Positions 6,148 through 12,807 of a stretch of DNA of 44,274 nt are shown here, piece by piece; within the stretch, counting starts at the first letter, position 1; the number at the start of each line of letters is the position of its first letter. Source of the stretch: an uncultured Piscinibacter sp. (lineage in GTDB: Bacteria > Pseudomonadota > Gammaproteobacteria > Burkholderiales > Burkholderiaceae_C). The position numbers and the translations under genes were made by a program. The notes beneath the pieces were generated by a model. That model was not told the origin of the DNA. It ran no database searches and saw nothing but the letters and a program-made list of their open reading frames with translations. The DNA lies in assembly GCF_937952055.1 (NCBI RefSeq), contig NZ_CALFYO010000017.1, positions 1 through 44,274 on the forward strand, given 5' to 3'.

Positions 6148-7733
6148 GCCGGCGCGGCCCTACTACCGGCGCCGCCCAAGCGCATCGCGTCCCGCCGGCC
6201 ATGGCTGTTGCGGCCTCCATCCCAGTAGCGCCTGGCGGGGCGAGCGGCGAGCGCGCCAATAGAGGACTGCCTGCCGTTGGTCGCGCGCGCGCTCGCCGCT
6301 CGCCCGCCCTGGCGGCCGACCGTTCTACTTCCGGCGGTCAGCCCGAGCTACACGCGTCGGCTGCCGGGGCGGGTCTGGGCGAGGCGCCCATTCAACTGTC
6401 GGCCGACATGCCCAATGTTGGTGTGGCGCCCGCCCTGACTCCTCGGCTGCGCGGCGCGGCCATGCGCGTCTCGGCGCCCGGCAGTAGAACGCTGCGCCGC
6501 GCGGCTTTGCCGTCTTCCGAACCGGCTACGGGTCACTCGGCCGATGGGCCTCTGTGTTATGCGCCGGGCGGGAGCGGTGAGAGGCGGGGGCGGGGGGCCG
6601 ACGGGCAAGCGGATCCCAAATTGGCGGCGCCGCTCGTCCCCGCCCACGCCTGGCGCGTCGCCGATGCCAGGCTGCTGCTGCTGGCCAGCGTGCTGGACGA
6701 TCTGGAGTCGGCCCGCATCGCCGCCAGCAACCGCCTGCGGGCGTTCACGGCGACGCTGGGCGTCGACCCGGAGCAGCCCGAGGTGGTGGCGATGCGCCTG
6801 CTGGTCGAGGAGACGCAGGCCGTCGAGGACCGCGTGGCGGCCGGGCTCGCGAAGGCCATGAAGGCGCACCCGCTGGGGGCGTTGGTCGAGCGGACGAAGG
6901 GGCTGGGCCTGCGCCAGGCGGCGCGGCTCTTGTCGCTCATCGGCAACCCGGCGTGGCACGCGGTCCACCAACGGCCGCGCCGCCTGGGCGAGCTGCGGGC
7001 GTACTGCGGCATGCACGTTGTGCAGGCCGGTGGCGCCGGGGATGGCCATAGTGGGTCCGATGCCCGATCAGACTGCGCCGTCCCCGGCGTCGCGCCGCGT
7101 CGTCGGCGCGGGCAGCGGTCGAACTGGAGCGAGTCGGCCCGCAAGCGGGTGTGGTTGATCGCAGCGCAGGGGCTAAAGCTGCGCTGCAAGGCGTGCACGG
7201 CGGCCAGCCGGGCGGCGACGGAAGCCGACGTAGCCGGCTGGACACCGCCGCCGCCGGACTGCACGTGCGAGGGCGAAGGCTACGTGCTGCGCCGCGCCTA
7301 CGACGACGCGCGCGCGAAGTACGCCGCGGCCGTCCATTCGGCGCCGTGCGAGCGCTGCGGGCCTGCTGGCAGCCCGGCGCCCGCGGGCTCGCCCTTGTCC
7401 GCCTCGCACCAGCACGGCCGGGCGCTGCGCATCGTGGGCAAGGCGGTGCTGCGAATGCTCTGGGAAGAGTCGATGGCGCTGTGCGGCTTCGAGCTGGCGG
7501 AAGCGCCGCCGGAGGTCAGCTCGAAGCCAGCGCGCCGCAAGAGCGGACGGCCGACCGATCCGGAGGCCGACCTCGATCTGCGGGCCCGCATGTGCGAGGG
7601 CAAGGTCCCGTGGCCCACGCGCTCCGCCGCGGTGCGGGAGCGTGACCGCCTGGCGGCGACGCTGCCGGGTCGCAAGTTCAAGACCTACCGGTGCCTCTAC
7701 GGGGAGCACTTCCACGTCGGTGGCCAGCACTAG
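6144..7733 (+). CDS. IS110 Tnp_20-like protein lacking the DEDD domain, C-terminal zinc-like module
   Basis: The frame from ATG 6144 encodes 529 residues. From ~165 on it resembles the C-terminal (Tnp_20, IS116/IS110/IS902) half of IS110-family recombinases: a helix-hairpin-helix stretch at ~243-275 (LVERTKGLGLRQAARLLSLIG, LGELRAYCG), a QRSNWSESARKRVWLIA motif near 325-342, then AYDDARAKYAAAV and HGRALRIVGKAVLRMLW. A cysteine cluster (CKACT, CTCEG, CERCG) lies between. I find no DEDD RuvC-like N-terminus, so it is probably not a complete recombinase; similar solitary proteins occur in phages. The C-terminus (~483-528) is a module with FKTYRCLYGEHFHVG. The first ~160 codons are low-complexity with many A/T-ending codons, unlike the rest, so translation may begin further in (for example TTG 6621). 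Confidence 0.65.
   Translation: MSRRGPTTGAAQAHRVPPAMAVAASIPVAPGGASGERANRGLPAVGRARARRSPALAADRSTSGGQPELHASAAGAGLGEAPIQLSADMPNVGVAPALTPRLRGAAMRVSAPGSRTLRRAALPSSEPATGHSADGPLCYAPGGSGERRGRGADGQADPKLAAPLVPAHAWRVADARLLLLASVLDDLESARIAASNRLRAFTATLGVDPEQPEVVAMRLLVEETQAVEDRVAAGLAKAMKAHPLGALVERTKGLGLRQAARLLSLIGNPAWHAVHQRPRRLGELRAYCGMHVVQAGGAGDGHSGSDARSDCAVPGVAPRRRRGQRSNWSESARKRVWLIAAQGLKLRCKACTAASRAATEADVAGWTPPPPDCTCEGEGYVLRRAYDDARAKYAAAVHSAPCERCGPAGSPAPAGSPLSASHQHGRALRIVGKAVLRMLWEESMALCGFELAEAPPEVSSKPARRKSGRPTDPEADLDLRARMCEGKVPWPTRSAAVRERDRLAATLPGRKFKTYRCLYGEHFHVGGQH
6150..6620 (+). ncRNA. Candidate structured RNA overlapping the 5' part of the IS110-like gene
   Basis: This stretch contains a perfect 19-bp inverted repeat, 6238-6256 with 6287-6305, around a 30-nt loop, plus weaker flanking pairing. 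Further on is a palindrome GTCGGCCGAC (6398-6407) enclosed by GGGCGGG (6367-6373) and GGCGCCCGCCC (6425-6435). In the reading frame about 45 of ~160 codons end in A or T, against about 2 of ~113 just downstream. IS110 elements encode a bridge RNA next to the recombinase gene, so a functional RNA here is conceivable. It is speculative, because similar low-GC3 runs occur in other linker regions. Confidence 0.25.
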
Positions 7734-7782
7734 GGCCAGATCGGCGCGATTCCCGATGCGGTGAACGGCGAGGAGGAGAGCC

Positions 7783-8208
7783 ATGCCGGAGTTCATCCAC
7801 AAGGGCGGGCGTGTCTGGGTGCCCATCGTGAACGACGACGGCACGCAAGCCTACCGCTACCGGGTGACGGCGCGTGAGGACTGCCTGCGGAGCTACCCGC
7901 TGCTGTGGCCGTGCCCGGACGAAGCGACCGCCAGGGTCATGGCGGCGATCTTCGCGGGCGACTTCAGCGCGAGCCCGCGGAGCCGTCCCGCGCGTCCTGC
8001 GGCGCCCGCGGGGCTGACGCGGCCGGCGTTCGGGCAGATCGTGCAGGACGGCATTCCGGCGCTCGCCGCCCTTGGGGTGCCGGCCACCGTGGCATGCCGC
8101 CCGACGCGACGGGTTCCGCCTCAGCGCGAGCGAGTAGTGATCAAGGCGGCGCGGGCGCGAGCCGGGGCCGCGGTGATGGCGCGCCTGTTCGAGGCAGTGC
8201 CCAGCTGA
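7783..8208 (+). CDS. Hypothetical protein, 141 aa
   Basis: The start ATG 7783 follows GAGGAGGAG with good spacing. The N-terminal ~60 residues look like a small beta-rich fold (GGRVWVPIVNDDGTQAYRYRVT) with CLRSYPLLWPCPDE after it. A Pro/Ala/Arg-rich linker follows (SPRSRPARPAAPAG), then a basic helical C-terminus (VVIKAARARAGAAVMARLF). No family is recognised. It is separated from its neighbours by 49 and 71 bases, so it is not tightly coupled. Confidence 0.6.
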   Translation: MPEFIHKGGRVWVPIVNDDGTQAYRYRVTAREDCLRSYPLLWPCPDEATARVMAAIFAGDFSASPRSRPARPAAPAGLTRPAFGQIVQDGIPALAALGVPATVACRPTRRVPPQRERVVIKAARARAGAAVMARLFEAVPS

Positions 8209-8279
8209 GTGATCGACGTCCCGCCGGCTGAGGTGAGCCGAGGGGCGAGCTAGTCGATCGACACGAGAAGGAGGAGCCG

Positions 8280-8741
8280 ATGTTCGGGCTGAAGGGTTGG
8301 GCGGCGGGGTGGGCGATGGCGGTGACGGCGCTGGTCGCCGTGACGGCGCTCACGTGGGCGGCGGACGGCGGGCCGCAGACGGTCCACGCGCTGAGCGTGG
8401 AGGCGAGCGCGGGCGCGCCGTGCGCCGACGCGCCGCTGTTGGACGCGAACACGCTGGCCGTGTTCTTCGCGCCGCTGGGCGCCGGGGAGTGGGGCGTCGA
8501 GGTGGAGGTGGTCGACGCGGCGACGTTCACCGTGACCGTGGCCGGCCAGAAGTACGAGGCGACGATCGGCGAGAACAACGTGGCGGTGGTGAAGGGGCCG
8601 GACGAGACGTCGGCGCAGTTGCTCGCGCGGGACATCTCGGTGTGCCTGGGCGGCGTGGCGTACGCCCGCGAGCAGCCGCCGGGCATGTGGACCGCGGAGG
8701 GCGGCTACGTGCCGCTCGTGCCGGTGGCGGACGAGCACTAG
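8280..8741 (+). CDS. Hypothetical exported or membrane-anchored protein
   Basis: A 153-residue protein with AAGGAGG before ATG 8280. Residues ~5-28 (WAAGWAMAVTALVAVTALTW) form a hydrophobic segment ending near an Ala-Ala-Asp, like a signal peptide or membrane anchor. The rest is acidic and beta-rich (EWGVEVEVVDAATFTVTVAG) with two or three cysteines (APCADAP, SVCLGG). No enzyme motif is seen. A secreted or periplasm-facing role is inferred from the N-terminus only. A strong GC-rich hairpin follows it at 8753-8799. Confidence 0.6.
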   Translation: MFGLKGWAAGWAMAVTALVAVTALTWAADGGPQTVHALSVEASAGAPCADAPLLDANTLAVFFAPLGAGEWGVEVEVVDAATFTVTVAGQKYEATIGENNVAVVKGPDETSAQLLARDISVCLGGVAYAREQPPGMWTAEGGYVPLVPVADEH

Positions 8742-8752
8742 CGACGAGTCGT

Positions 8753-8799
8753 GCGCGCGGCCCTGCGGCTGGCGGTGAGCTCGCCGCGGGGCCGCGCGC
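8753..8799. terminator. GC-rich hairpin between genes, no T-tract
   Basis: GCGCGCGGCCC at 8753-8763 pairs perfectly with GGGCCGCGCGC at 8789-8799. An inner GGCG/CGCC stem is nested in the loop. It lies between two genes, but there is no run of T after it, so it could equally be an mRNA-stabilising or processing hairpin. Confidence 0.45.
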
Positions 8800-8815
8800 C
8801 CACCGGAGACGATCG

Positions 8816-9235
8816 ATGAAGACATGCACGAATTGCGAGTGTGCCCTGGCGACCGTGGCCGACGAGTACGGCCCGCCGGCGACTCCGGTGTGCTGGGAGT
8901 GCCACATGGGCATCCGCCCCTTGCGCGAGCCGGACGGGTTGGACGAAGCGCGGCGCGCGGTAGCGGCGGCCCTCTGCAAGTCGCGTGACCTAGCTAGCGA
9001 GGCAGAGGGCCTGCGAGACGAAGCAGACGACTTGGAGGTGGAGGCAGACGACCTGCGCCGCGAGATCGGCGAGCAGTTTGGCCTTGACTGGCCGGCGATA
9101 ATGGAGATCGAGCGCGCGTTGGGCTGGAAGGGCGACGACGTCGACTGGGCCAAGCTGCCGCCGCTGAAGGTGGGCGGTCAGACGGCGAAGGCCGCTCCAC
9201 TCGCCGCGCTGCCGTTGTTCGGTGTGGCGGCGTGA
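8816..9235 (+). CDS. Small zinc-finger and coiled-coil protein
   Basis: A 139-residue protein from ATG 8816, with GGAGA upstream. The N-terminus has CTNCEC and CWECHMG, a four-cysteine zinc-binding pattern. Residues ~45-85 form a highly charged helix (EAEGLRDEADDLEVEADDL) likely to be a coiled coil. The end is hydrophobic (PLAALPLFGVAA). This combination fits a small adaptor or dimeric DNA- or protein-binding factor, but no family is recognised. Its stop overlaps the Dam gene start as GTGA. Confidence 0.6.
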   Translation: MKTCTNCECALATVADEYGPPATPVCWECHMGIRPLREPDGLDEARRAVAAALCKSRDLASEAEGLRDEADDLEVEADDLRREIGEQFGLDWPAIMEIERALGWKGDDVDWAKLPPLKVGGQTAKAAPLAALPLFGVAA

Positions 9236-9732
9236 GTATCCCCGCTCCTCACTTTGACCCCTGCTGCGGATCAGCCGAGTGGCTGACGCCTCCGGCTCTC
9301 TTGCGTGCTCTCGGCGCGTTCGACCTCGACCCGTGTGCGCCAGTGAACTCGCCGTGGAAGACGGCTGAGACGATGCTGACGGTGGTCGATGACGGGCTCG
9401 CGCAGCCGTGGAGCGGTCGGGTGTGGATGAATCCGCCGTTCGGGCGCGGCGTGGATCGCTGGCTGGCCAAGCTCGCCGCGCATGGCAACGGCATCGCCCT
9501 GCTGCCGGCGCGCACCGAGACGGGGCCGTGGTTCAAGTACGTCTGGGGTGTGGCCGATGCAGTGGCCTTCGTCCGCGGCCGACCGCACTTTCACCGTCTC
9601 GACGGCGAGCGCGCGGCGCACAACTGCGGGGCGGCGATAGCCCTTGTCGCCTACGGCGTGCCGAACGCTTGGGCGCTTGTCAACAGCGGGCTCGGCGCAG
9701 TTGTGCTCACGCGATCGGCGGTGCCGGCGTGA
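9232..9732 (+). CDS. Phage DNA N-6-adenine methyltransferase (Dam-type)
   Basis: A 166-residue protein of the phage Dam family (Pfam Dam, phage N-6-adenine methylase). Visible signatures are EWLTPPALLRALG near 16-28, FDLDPCA (30-36), then GRVWMNPPFGRGVDRWL, with the catalytic NPPF at 67-70. LLPARTETGPWFKYVW and FVRGRPHFHR follow, typical of these proteins, where a substrate aromatic and Arg-Gly lie downstream of the catalytic motif. It would methylate adenine, probably protecting phage DNA from restriction. Start GTG 9232 overlaps the upstream stop as GTGA; its own stop overlaps the next start as GTGA. Target specificity cannot be read. Confidence 0.85.
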   Translation: MSIPAPHFDPCCGSAEWLTPPALLRALGAFDLDPCAPVNSPWKTAETMLTVVDDGLAQPWSGRVWMNPPFGRGVDRWLAKLAAHGNGIALLPARTETGPWFKYVWGVADAVAFVRGRPHFHRLDGERAAHNCGAAIALVAYGVPNAWALVNSGLGAVVLTRSAVPA

Positions 9733-9926
9733 CGGCCGCCGAAGTGTCCGTCCTGGCCGCCTACGCCGTTGCCGCTCTCGCGCCGGGCTGCCTGGCGCTG
9801 GCTTGCCTGGCGGCGTGGCGAAGCTGGCGCGCGTGCCGCCGACGCCGGGCCCGCGGTGCGTGGCGCCAGGTGGTAGCCCTCGGCCCGCTGGTCACGCTGC
9901 CCCGCCGAGAGGACGCTGGCGCGTGA
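9729..9926 (+). CDS. Small single-span membrane protein, 65 aa
   Basis: Start GTG 9729 overlaps the Dam stop as GTGA. Residues ~5-27 (EVSVLAAYAVAALAPGCLAL) are one hydrophobic segment, followed by a strongly basic stretch (WRSWRACRRRRARGAWRQ). One membrane span and a positive C-terminal side are holin-like features. A nearby SLT gene makes a lysis role thinkable, but this is weak. It is closely followed by the PolX-like gene through another GTGA overlap. Confidence 0.55.
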   Translation: MTAAEVSVLAAYAVAALAPGCLALACLAAWRSWRACRRRRARGAWRQVVALGPLVTLPRREDAGA

Positions 9927-10522
9927 GCGAGGGCGTGCGCATCCCGCTCGTCGAAGCGCGCATGGCGGCGGACATCGCCTTGGTGTTGCTGGGGCCCGCC
10001 TGCGAGCGGATCGAGGTGGCGGGGAGCATCCGCCGGGAGGCGCCGGACGTGGGAGACATCGAGGTGGTGGCCGTCCCGCGCCGCGGCGCTCAGGCCGTCG
10101 ACCTGTTCGGCAATGCTGTCGGCGAGGCGCCCGACTACCTCCACGACCTGTGCAACCGCTTGCGGGCCGAAGGTCGGCTGGCGCCCCGGCTGAACAAGCT
10201 TGGCCACGAGTCGTGGGGACGGAAGCTGAAGTGGGGCTACCTCTACCCGACAGCGCCTGAGGATGGCCGCATCGCCATCGACATCTACGCCTGCGACGCG
10301 GCCCAGTGGGGCGCAACGCTAGCGATCCGTACCGGGCCGGCGGACTTCAGCCGGCAGCTGGTCACCGCGCGCCCGGCCGGCGGCTACTGCCCGCCGCATC
10401 TCCACTTCCGCGACTGGCGGGTGGTGGAAAGGGCGGGCGGCGCGCCGCTGCAGACGCCGGAGGAGTCCGATCTGTTCGCCGTCCTGGGACTCGACTGGAT
10501 CGAGCCGCGGGACCGGCGCTAG
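9923..10522 (+). CDS. PolX-like nucleotidyltransferase
   Basis: A 199-residue protein related to the DNA polymerase beta/X catalytic domain found in phages. The core is IEVAGSIRREAPDVGDIEVV: GS at 34-35, and D45-x-E47 in place of the usual D-x-D. A third acidic residue is D120 in RIAIDIYACD. These three should hold two metals. Downstream RTGPADFSRQL and ESDLFAVLGLDWIEPRDR match PolX C-terminal signatures. The helix-hairpin-helix and PHP domains of full-length bacterial PolX are missing. It would fill short DNA gaps in repair. The D-x-E variation is unusual but seen in phage relatives I remember. Confidence 0.75.
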   Translation: MSEGVRIPLVEARMAADIALVLLGPACERIEVAGSIRREAPDVGDIEVVAVPRRGAQAVDLFGNAVGEAPDYLHDLCNRLRAEGRLAPRLNKLGHESWGRKLKWGYLYPTAPEDGRIAIDIYACDAAQWGATLAIRTGPADFSRQLVTARPAGGYCPPHLHFRDWRVVERAGGAPLQTPEESDLFAVLGLDWIEPRDRR

Positions 10523-10532
10523 GAGGTGAGCG

Positions 10533-10565
10533 TTGAACGATGTCGCTCGGGGCACGCCCCCATGA
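10533..10565 (+). CDS. Possible 10-codon coupling ORF before the SLT gene
   Basis: TTG 10533 has a perfect AGGAGG at 10521-10526 six bases upstream and runs 10 codons (MNDVARGTPP) to TGA 10563-10565, overlapping the SLT start as ATGA. It may only deliver ribosomes to that start. Confidence 0.25.
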   Translation: MNDVARGTPP

Positions 10566-11329
10566 CGGCCGGTCTGTACTATGACCCGCCCAGCCGCGCG
10601 CGCCTCGCTGCGCTTGCCCTGGCCGCATGCCTTGTCATTGGCGCGACGGTTGCTGCCCTCTGGCGCGCGGCGGCCACGCCGCACGCCGAGGCGGCTGCGC
10701 GTCGCGCGGCGGTCGGCAGTGCGCCGTTGGCGCTGGCCACGGCCGGTGCGGAGCGCGCCGCGGACGTGGCGGAGGCCGAGCGCGAGGCGGCGGAGCGCGC
10801 CGCGTACGCAGCCATGCGGGCAGCCTGGCCCAGCTGGATGCCGGCTGCCGTCACGCGGTGGGCGCCGCTGGCGGAGGAGGCGGGCGAGCGGCACGGCGTC
10901 GACCCGGTGCTGATCGGCATCGTCATCCTCGTGGAGTCGGGCGGCGATCCGCAGGCGCTGAGCCCGGCCGGCGCGTCAGGGCTCATGCAGGTGATGCTGA
11001 CGACGGCCAACGGCTTCGCCCGCCAGCGCGGACTGGAGGGCGTCACGGCGGCGCAGCTGTCGATGCCGGAGGTGAACCTCGACTTCGGTGCGATGATGCT
11101 GGTGGCCTGCCTGCAGCTCGTGCGGATGGTCGAGCCGGGCGTCGAGGCGGGCAGGGCTGTCGACCTGGCGGCCAGGTGCTACAACGGCGGCCCCGGCGGC
11201 CTCTCCGCCCCGGCAGCCGAGAGCGTGGCGCTGGGGCGGTGGGTGAGCGGCATGTGGAGCGAGCGGCACGACGACGAGTCGCAGACGTTCGCGGCGTGGC
11301 TGGCGGCGGGCGGGCGGGTGGCTCGGTGA
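10562..11329 (+). CDS. Membrane-anchored SLT lytic transglycosylase
   Basis: A 255-residue protein with an N-terminal hydrophobic segment at ~13-34 (RLAALALAACLVIGATVAAL), an Ala-rich helical linker, and an SLT domain. The catalytic Glu is E125 in VILVESGGDPQAL, followed by SPAGASGLMQVM and, near the end, AARCYNGGP. The SLT reaction cleaves the glycan strand of peptidoglycan, leaving a 1,6-anhydro end. I choose ATG 10562. A GTG at 10526 would sit inside its own SD site, and AGGAGG 10521-10526 is better placed for a short TTG frame ending as ATGA at the chosen start. It may serve as lysis enzyme or virion entry enzyme; the anchor favours the former. Confidence 0.8.
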   Translation: MTAGLYYDPPSRARLAALALAACLVIGATVAALWRAAATPHAEAAARRAAVGSAPLALATAGAERAADVAEAEREAAERAAYAAMRAAWPSWMPAAVTRWAPLAEEAGERHGVDPVLIGIVILVESGGDPQALSPAGASGLMQVMLTTANGFARQRGLEGVTAAQLSMPEVNLDFGAMMLVACLQLVRMVEPGVEAGRAVDLAARCYNGGPGGLSAPAAESVALGRWVSGMWSERHDDESQTFAAWLAAGGRVAR

Positions 11330-11556
11330 GCGTGACGCACTCACGGAGCGCCAAGCGCATGGGGCGGTGGATGTCACGTGATCGTCGTCGTTCGTGCGGT
11401 CACAAGGTCAGCTATGCGACCGAGGACGAGGCTTGGGGGGCGGCGCGGAGGATTGAGCGGCAGGAGGGTGGTGGCCAGCTGTTCGCTTATCGGTGTGCGT
11501 ACTGCGGCGGATGGCACTTCGGCCACCGCTCGGGGAGGAGGATGGCGACAGGATGA
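11326..11556 (+). CDS. Small zinc-binding protein, 76 aa
   Basis: Start GTG 11326 overlaps the SLT stop as GTGA. The protein is basic (MGRWMSRDRRRSCGHKVSYA) and ends in AYRCAYCGGWHFGHRSG. The pattern is a cysteine, then K-x-x-Y-x-t-x-x-A, then Y-R-C-x-x-C-x-x-W-H. It is shared with the C-terminal end of the IS110-like protein (CEGKVPW... YRCLYGEHFHVG), though that one lacks the second Cys of the pair. This is a recurrent small phage module, probably zinc-binding. The stop overlaps the next gene as ATGA. Confidence 0.65.
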   Translation: MSVTHSRSAKRMGRWMSRDRRRSCGHKVSYATEDEAWGAARRIERQEGGGQLFAYRCAYCGGWHFGHRSGRRMATG

Positions 11557-11927
11557 ACGATGACGACGACCTGCCTAGTTGGGTTCTTGATTCTCCCGGC
11601 GAGCCTCAGAATCGCACGGCACCAGGCCGGCCCGCCCCGCGGCCATTTCGCCTCCCGGAGTCGTCCCCATTGGAGTTTAGGGACGAGGGGAGGTGGTACG
11701 GGAAAGTCCTGCTGTGCCCTGCATGTGGTTTTGATCACACGCGCCCGCGCCGCGTATCGCGGTGGGGCGAAGACGTGGCAGTGGCGTTCTACTGCGAGGG
11801 GTGTTTCGGGGAGATGGCGCTATTGATCACAAATCACAAGGGGCACACGTCGATGCGGTGGGCGTTCGCCCCGCTGAACGGTCGCGCGTCGGACGACGCT
11901 CAGCCCAGCGCGGAGGCAGCTCCGTGA
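11553..11927 (+). CDS. Hypothetical zinc-ribbon protein, 124 aa
   Basis: Start ATG 11553 overlaps the previous stop as ATGA. The N-terminus is acidic (MNDDDDLPSW). A zinc-ribbon pattern follows: VLLCPACGFDH and, ~25 residues later, FYCEGCFGEM. A basic, aromatic end (HKGHTSMRWAFAP) follows. Several A- and T-ending codons appear in the first half, more than in neighbours. The layout suggests a nucleic-acid-binding or adaptor protein, with no clear family. The stop overlaps the P-loop kinase as GTGA. Confidence 0.6.
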   Translation: MNDDDDLPSWVLDSPGEPQNRTAPGRPAPRPFRLPESSPLEFRDEGRWYGKVLLCPACGFDHTRPRRVSRWGEDVAVAFYCEGCFGEMALLITNHKGHTSMRWAFAPLNGRASDDAQPSAEAAP

Positions 11928-12379
11928 CGCACCCCTACCGCTTGGTCCTCATTCGCGGCCTGCCCGGCAGCGGCAAGTCCACGATGGCGGCACAGCTCGC
12001 CGAGCGCGGCTACGTCCACTTCGAGACGGACCAGTTCTTCGAGCGCGGAGGGCGCTACCGATTCCACCAGCACCTTCTGCGCGAGGCGCACGCCTGGTGC
12101 GAGTACCGCGTCGAGGCGGCGCTCGAAGCCGGCCGCTCGGTCGTCGTCGCCAACACGTTCACGCGGTTGTGGGAGATGGACGCCTACCTGAGCATGCTCT
12201 CGGGTGTCGTCGTGATCGAGGCTACCGGCACGTGGGCAAGCGTTCACGGTGTCCCGCCCTACAAGGTGGACGACATGCGCGAGCGGTGGGAGCCTCTTGA
12301 GCCGACCGAGGGCGTGACGCTGATGACGTTCGACGAGCTCCTGGCCGCGCTGCCCCCAACGACCACCTTCAATCCTTAG
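11924..12379 (+). CDS. P-loop kinase (AAA_33, polynucleotide-kinase-like)
   Basis: A 151-residue kinase with Walker A GLPGSGKST at 12-20. After it, FETDQFF, then an acidic/basic helical lid region and VVVANTFTRLWEMDAYL follow, as in the AAA_33 group that includes T4 polynucleotide kinase N-domains and related phage kinases. LIRGLPGSGKSTMA then E-T-D is the usual beginning. It probably phosphorylates a nucleotide or nucleic-acid end; the substrate cannot be read. Start GTG 11924 overlaps the previous stop as GTGA. It ends in TTTFNP. The next 94 bases are non-coding. Confidence 0.75.
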   Translation: MTHPYRLVLIRGLPGSGKSTMAAQLAERGYVHFETDQFFERGGRYRFHQHLLREAHAWCEYRVEAALEAGRSVVVANTFTRLWEMDAYLSMLSGVVVIEATGTWASVHGVPPYKVDDMRERWEPLEPTEGVTLMTFDELLAALPPTTTFNP

Positions 12380-12473
12380 TCTCGCCCTCGCAACCCCTAG
12401 CCCGCCCACCGCGTAGGCTGAGCGCGTGCGGCATGAACTGCCCGCCGCACTCGCACGCATTCAGGAGCCCGAC

Positions 12474-12761
12474 ATGCACACCCGCACCGCCCGCGTGGCG
12501 CTCAGCCTCGCCGTGATCGTTCTGCCGATCCTTCACCGCGGCGTGAGCGCCGGACCCGACCAGCAGCCCGTCGACCCGCCGGCCGCCGCCACGATGTCGG
12601 CCATCCGCCTGGCCACCGTCTCGGCGCGCCTGGCCACCGTGGAGGCCCACCATGAGGCGGCGCTCGCGTCGGCCTGGGAGTGCGCCGCTCGCGTAGCGGC
12701 CGCCCAGACCGCGCTCGCCCCTGTGACGCCGACCCCGAGTGCGCCTCTTCTGGTTCCGTGA
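12474..12761 (+). CDS. Small exported protein
   Basis: A 95-residue protein starting at ATG 12474 with AGGAG upstream; a GTG at 12426 is in frame but lacks an SD. The N-terminus MHTRTARVALSLAVIVLPIL is a classic signal peptide (basic, then hydrophobic). The rest is Ala-rich and helical with one Cys, ending in a Pro/Thr-rich tail. It may be a spanin-like or lysis-related subunit, but I see no lipobox and no motif, so function is open. Some 94 bases upstream are non-coding, with only a short inverted repeat. Confidence 0.5.
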   Translation: MHTRTARVALSLAVIVLPILHRGVSAGPDQQPVDPPAAATMSAIRLATVSARLATVEAHHEAALASAWECAARVAAAQTALAPVTPTPSAPLLVP

Positions 12762-12801
12762 AGTCATAGGATGCGGGGTGTGCAACATGCCCTTCATGTG
12801 G

Positions 12802-12807
12802 TATCAT
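12802..12807 (+). promoter_or_regulatory. Possible extended -10 element, leaderless start
   Basis: TGGTATCAT (12799-12807) fits an extended -10 element (TGn before TATCAT). No good -35 is seen. Transcription would begin near 12813-12815, next to an in-frame GTG at 12815. The next gene could therefore be translated from a leaderless message. Weak evidence. Confidence 0.3.

Noticed and set aside
6238..6305. Intrinsic terminator
   Set aside because: The stem is strong but lies inside an open frame, has a 30-nt loop and no T-tract.
6144..7733. Complete IS110 insertion sequence
   Set aside because: No DEDD domain, no recognisable element ends, and the gene is coupled to its neighbour by ATGA.
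10526..10561. GTG 10526 as the start of the SLT protein
   Set aside because: The GTG overlaps the only SD site (AGGAGG 10521-10526), leaving no spacing; ATG 10562 fits the ATGA overlap.
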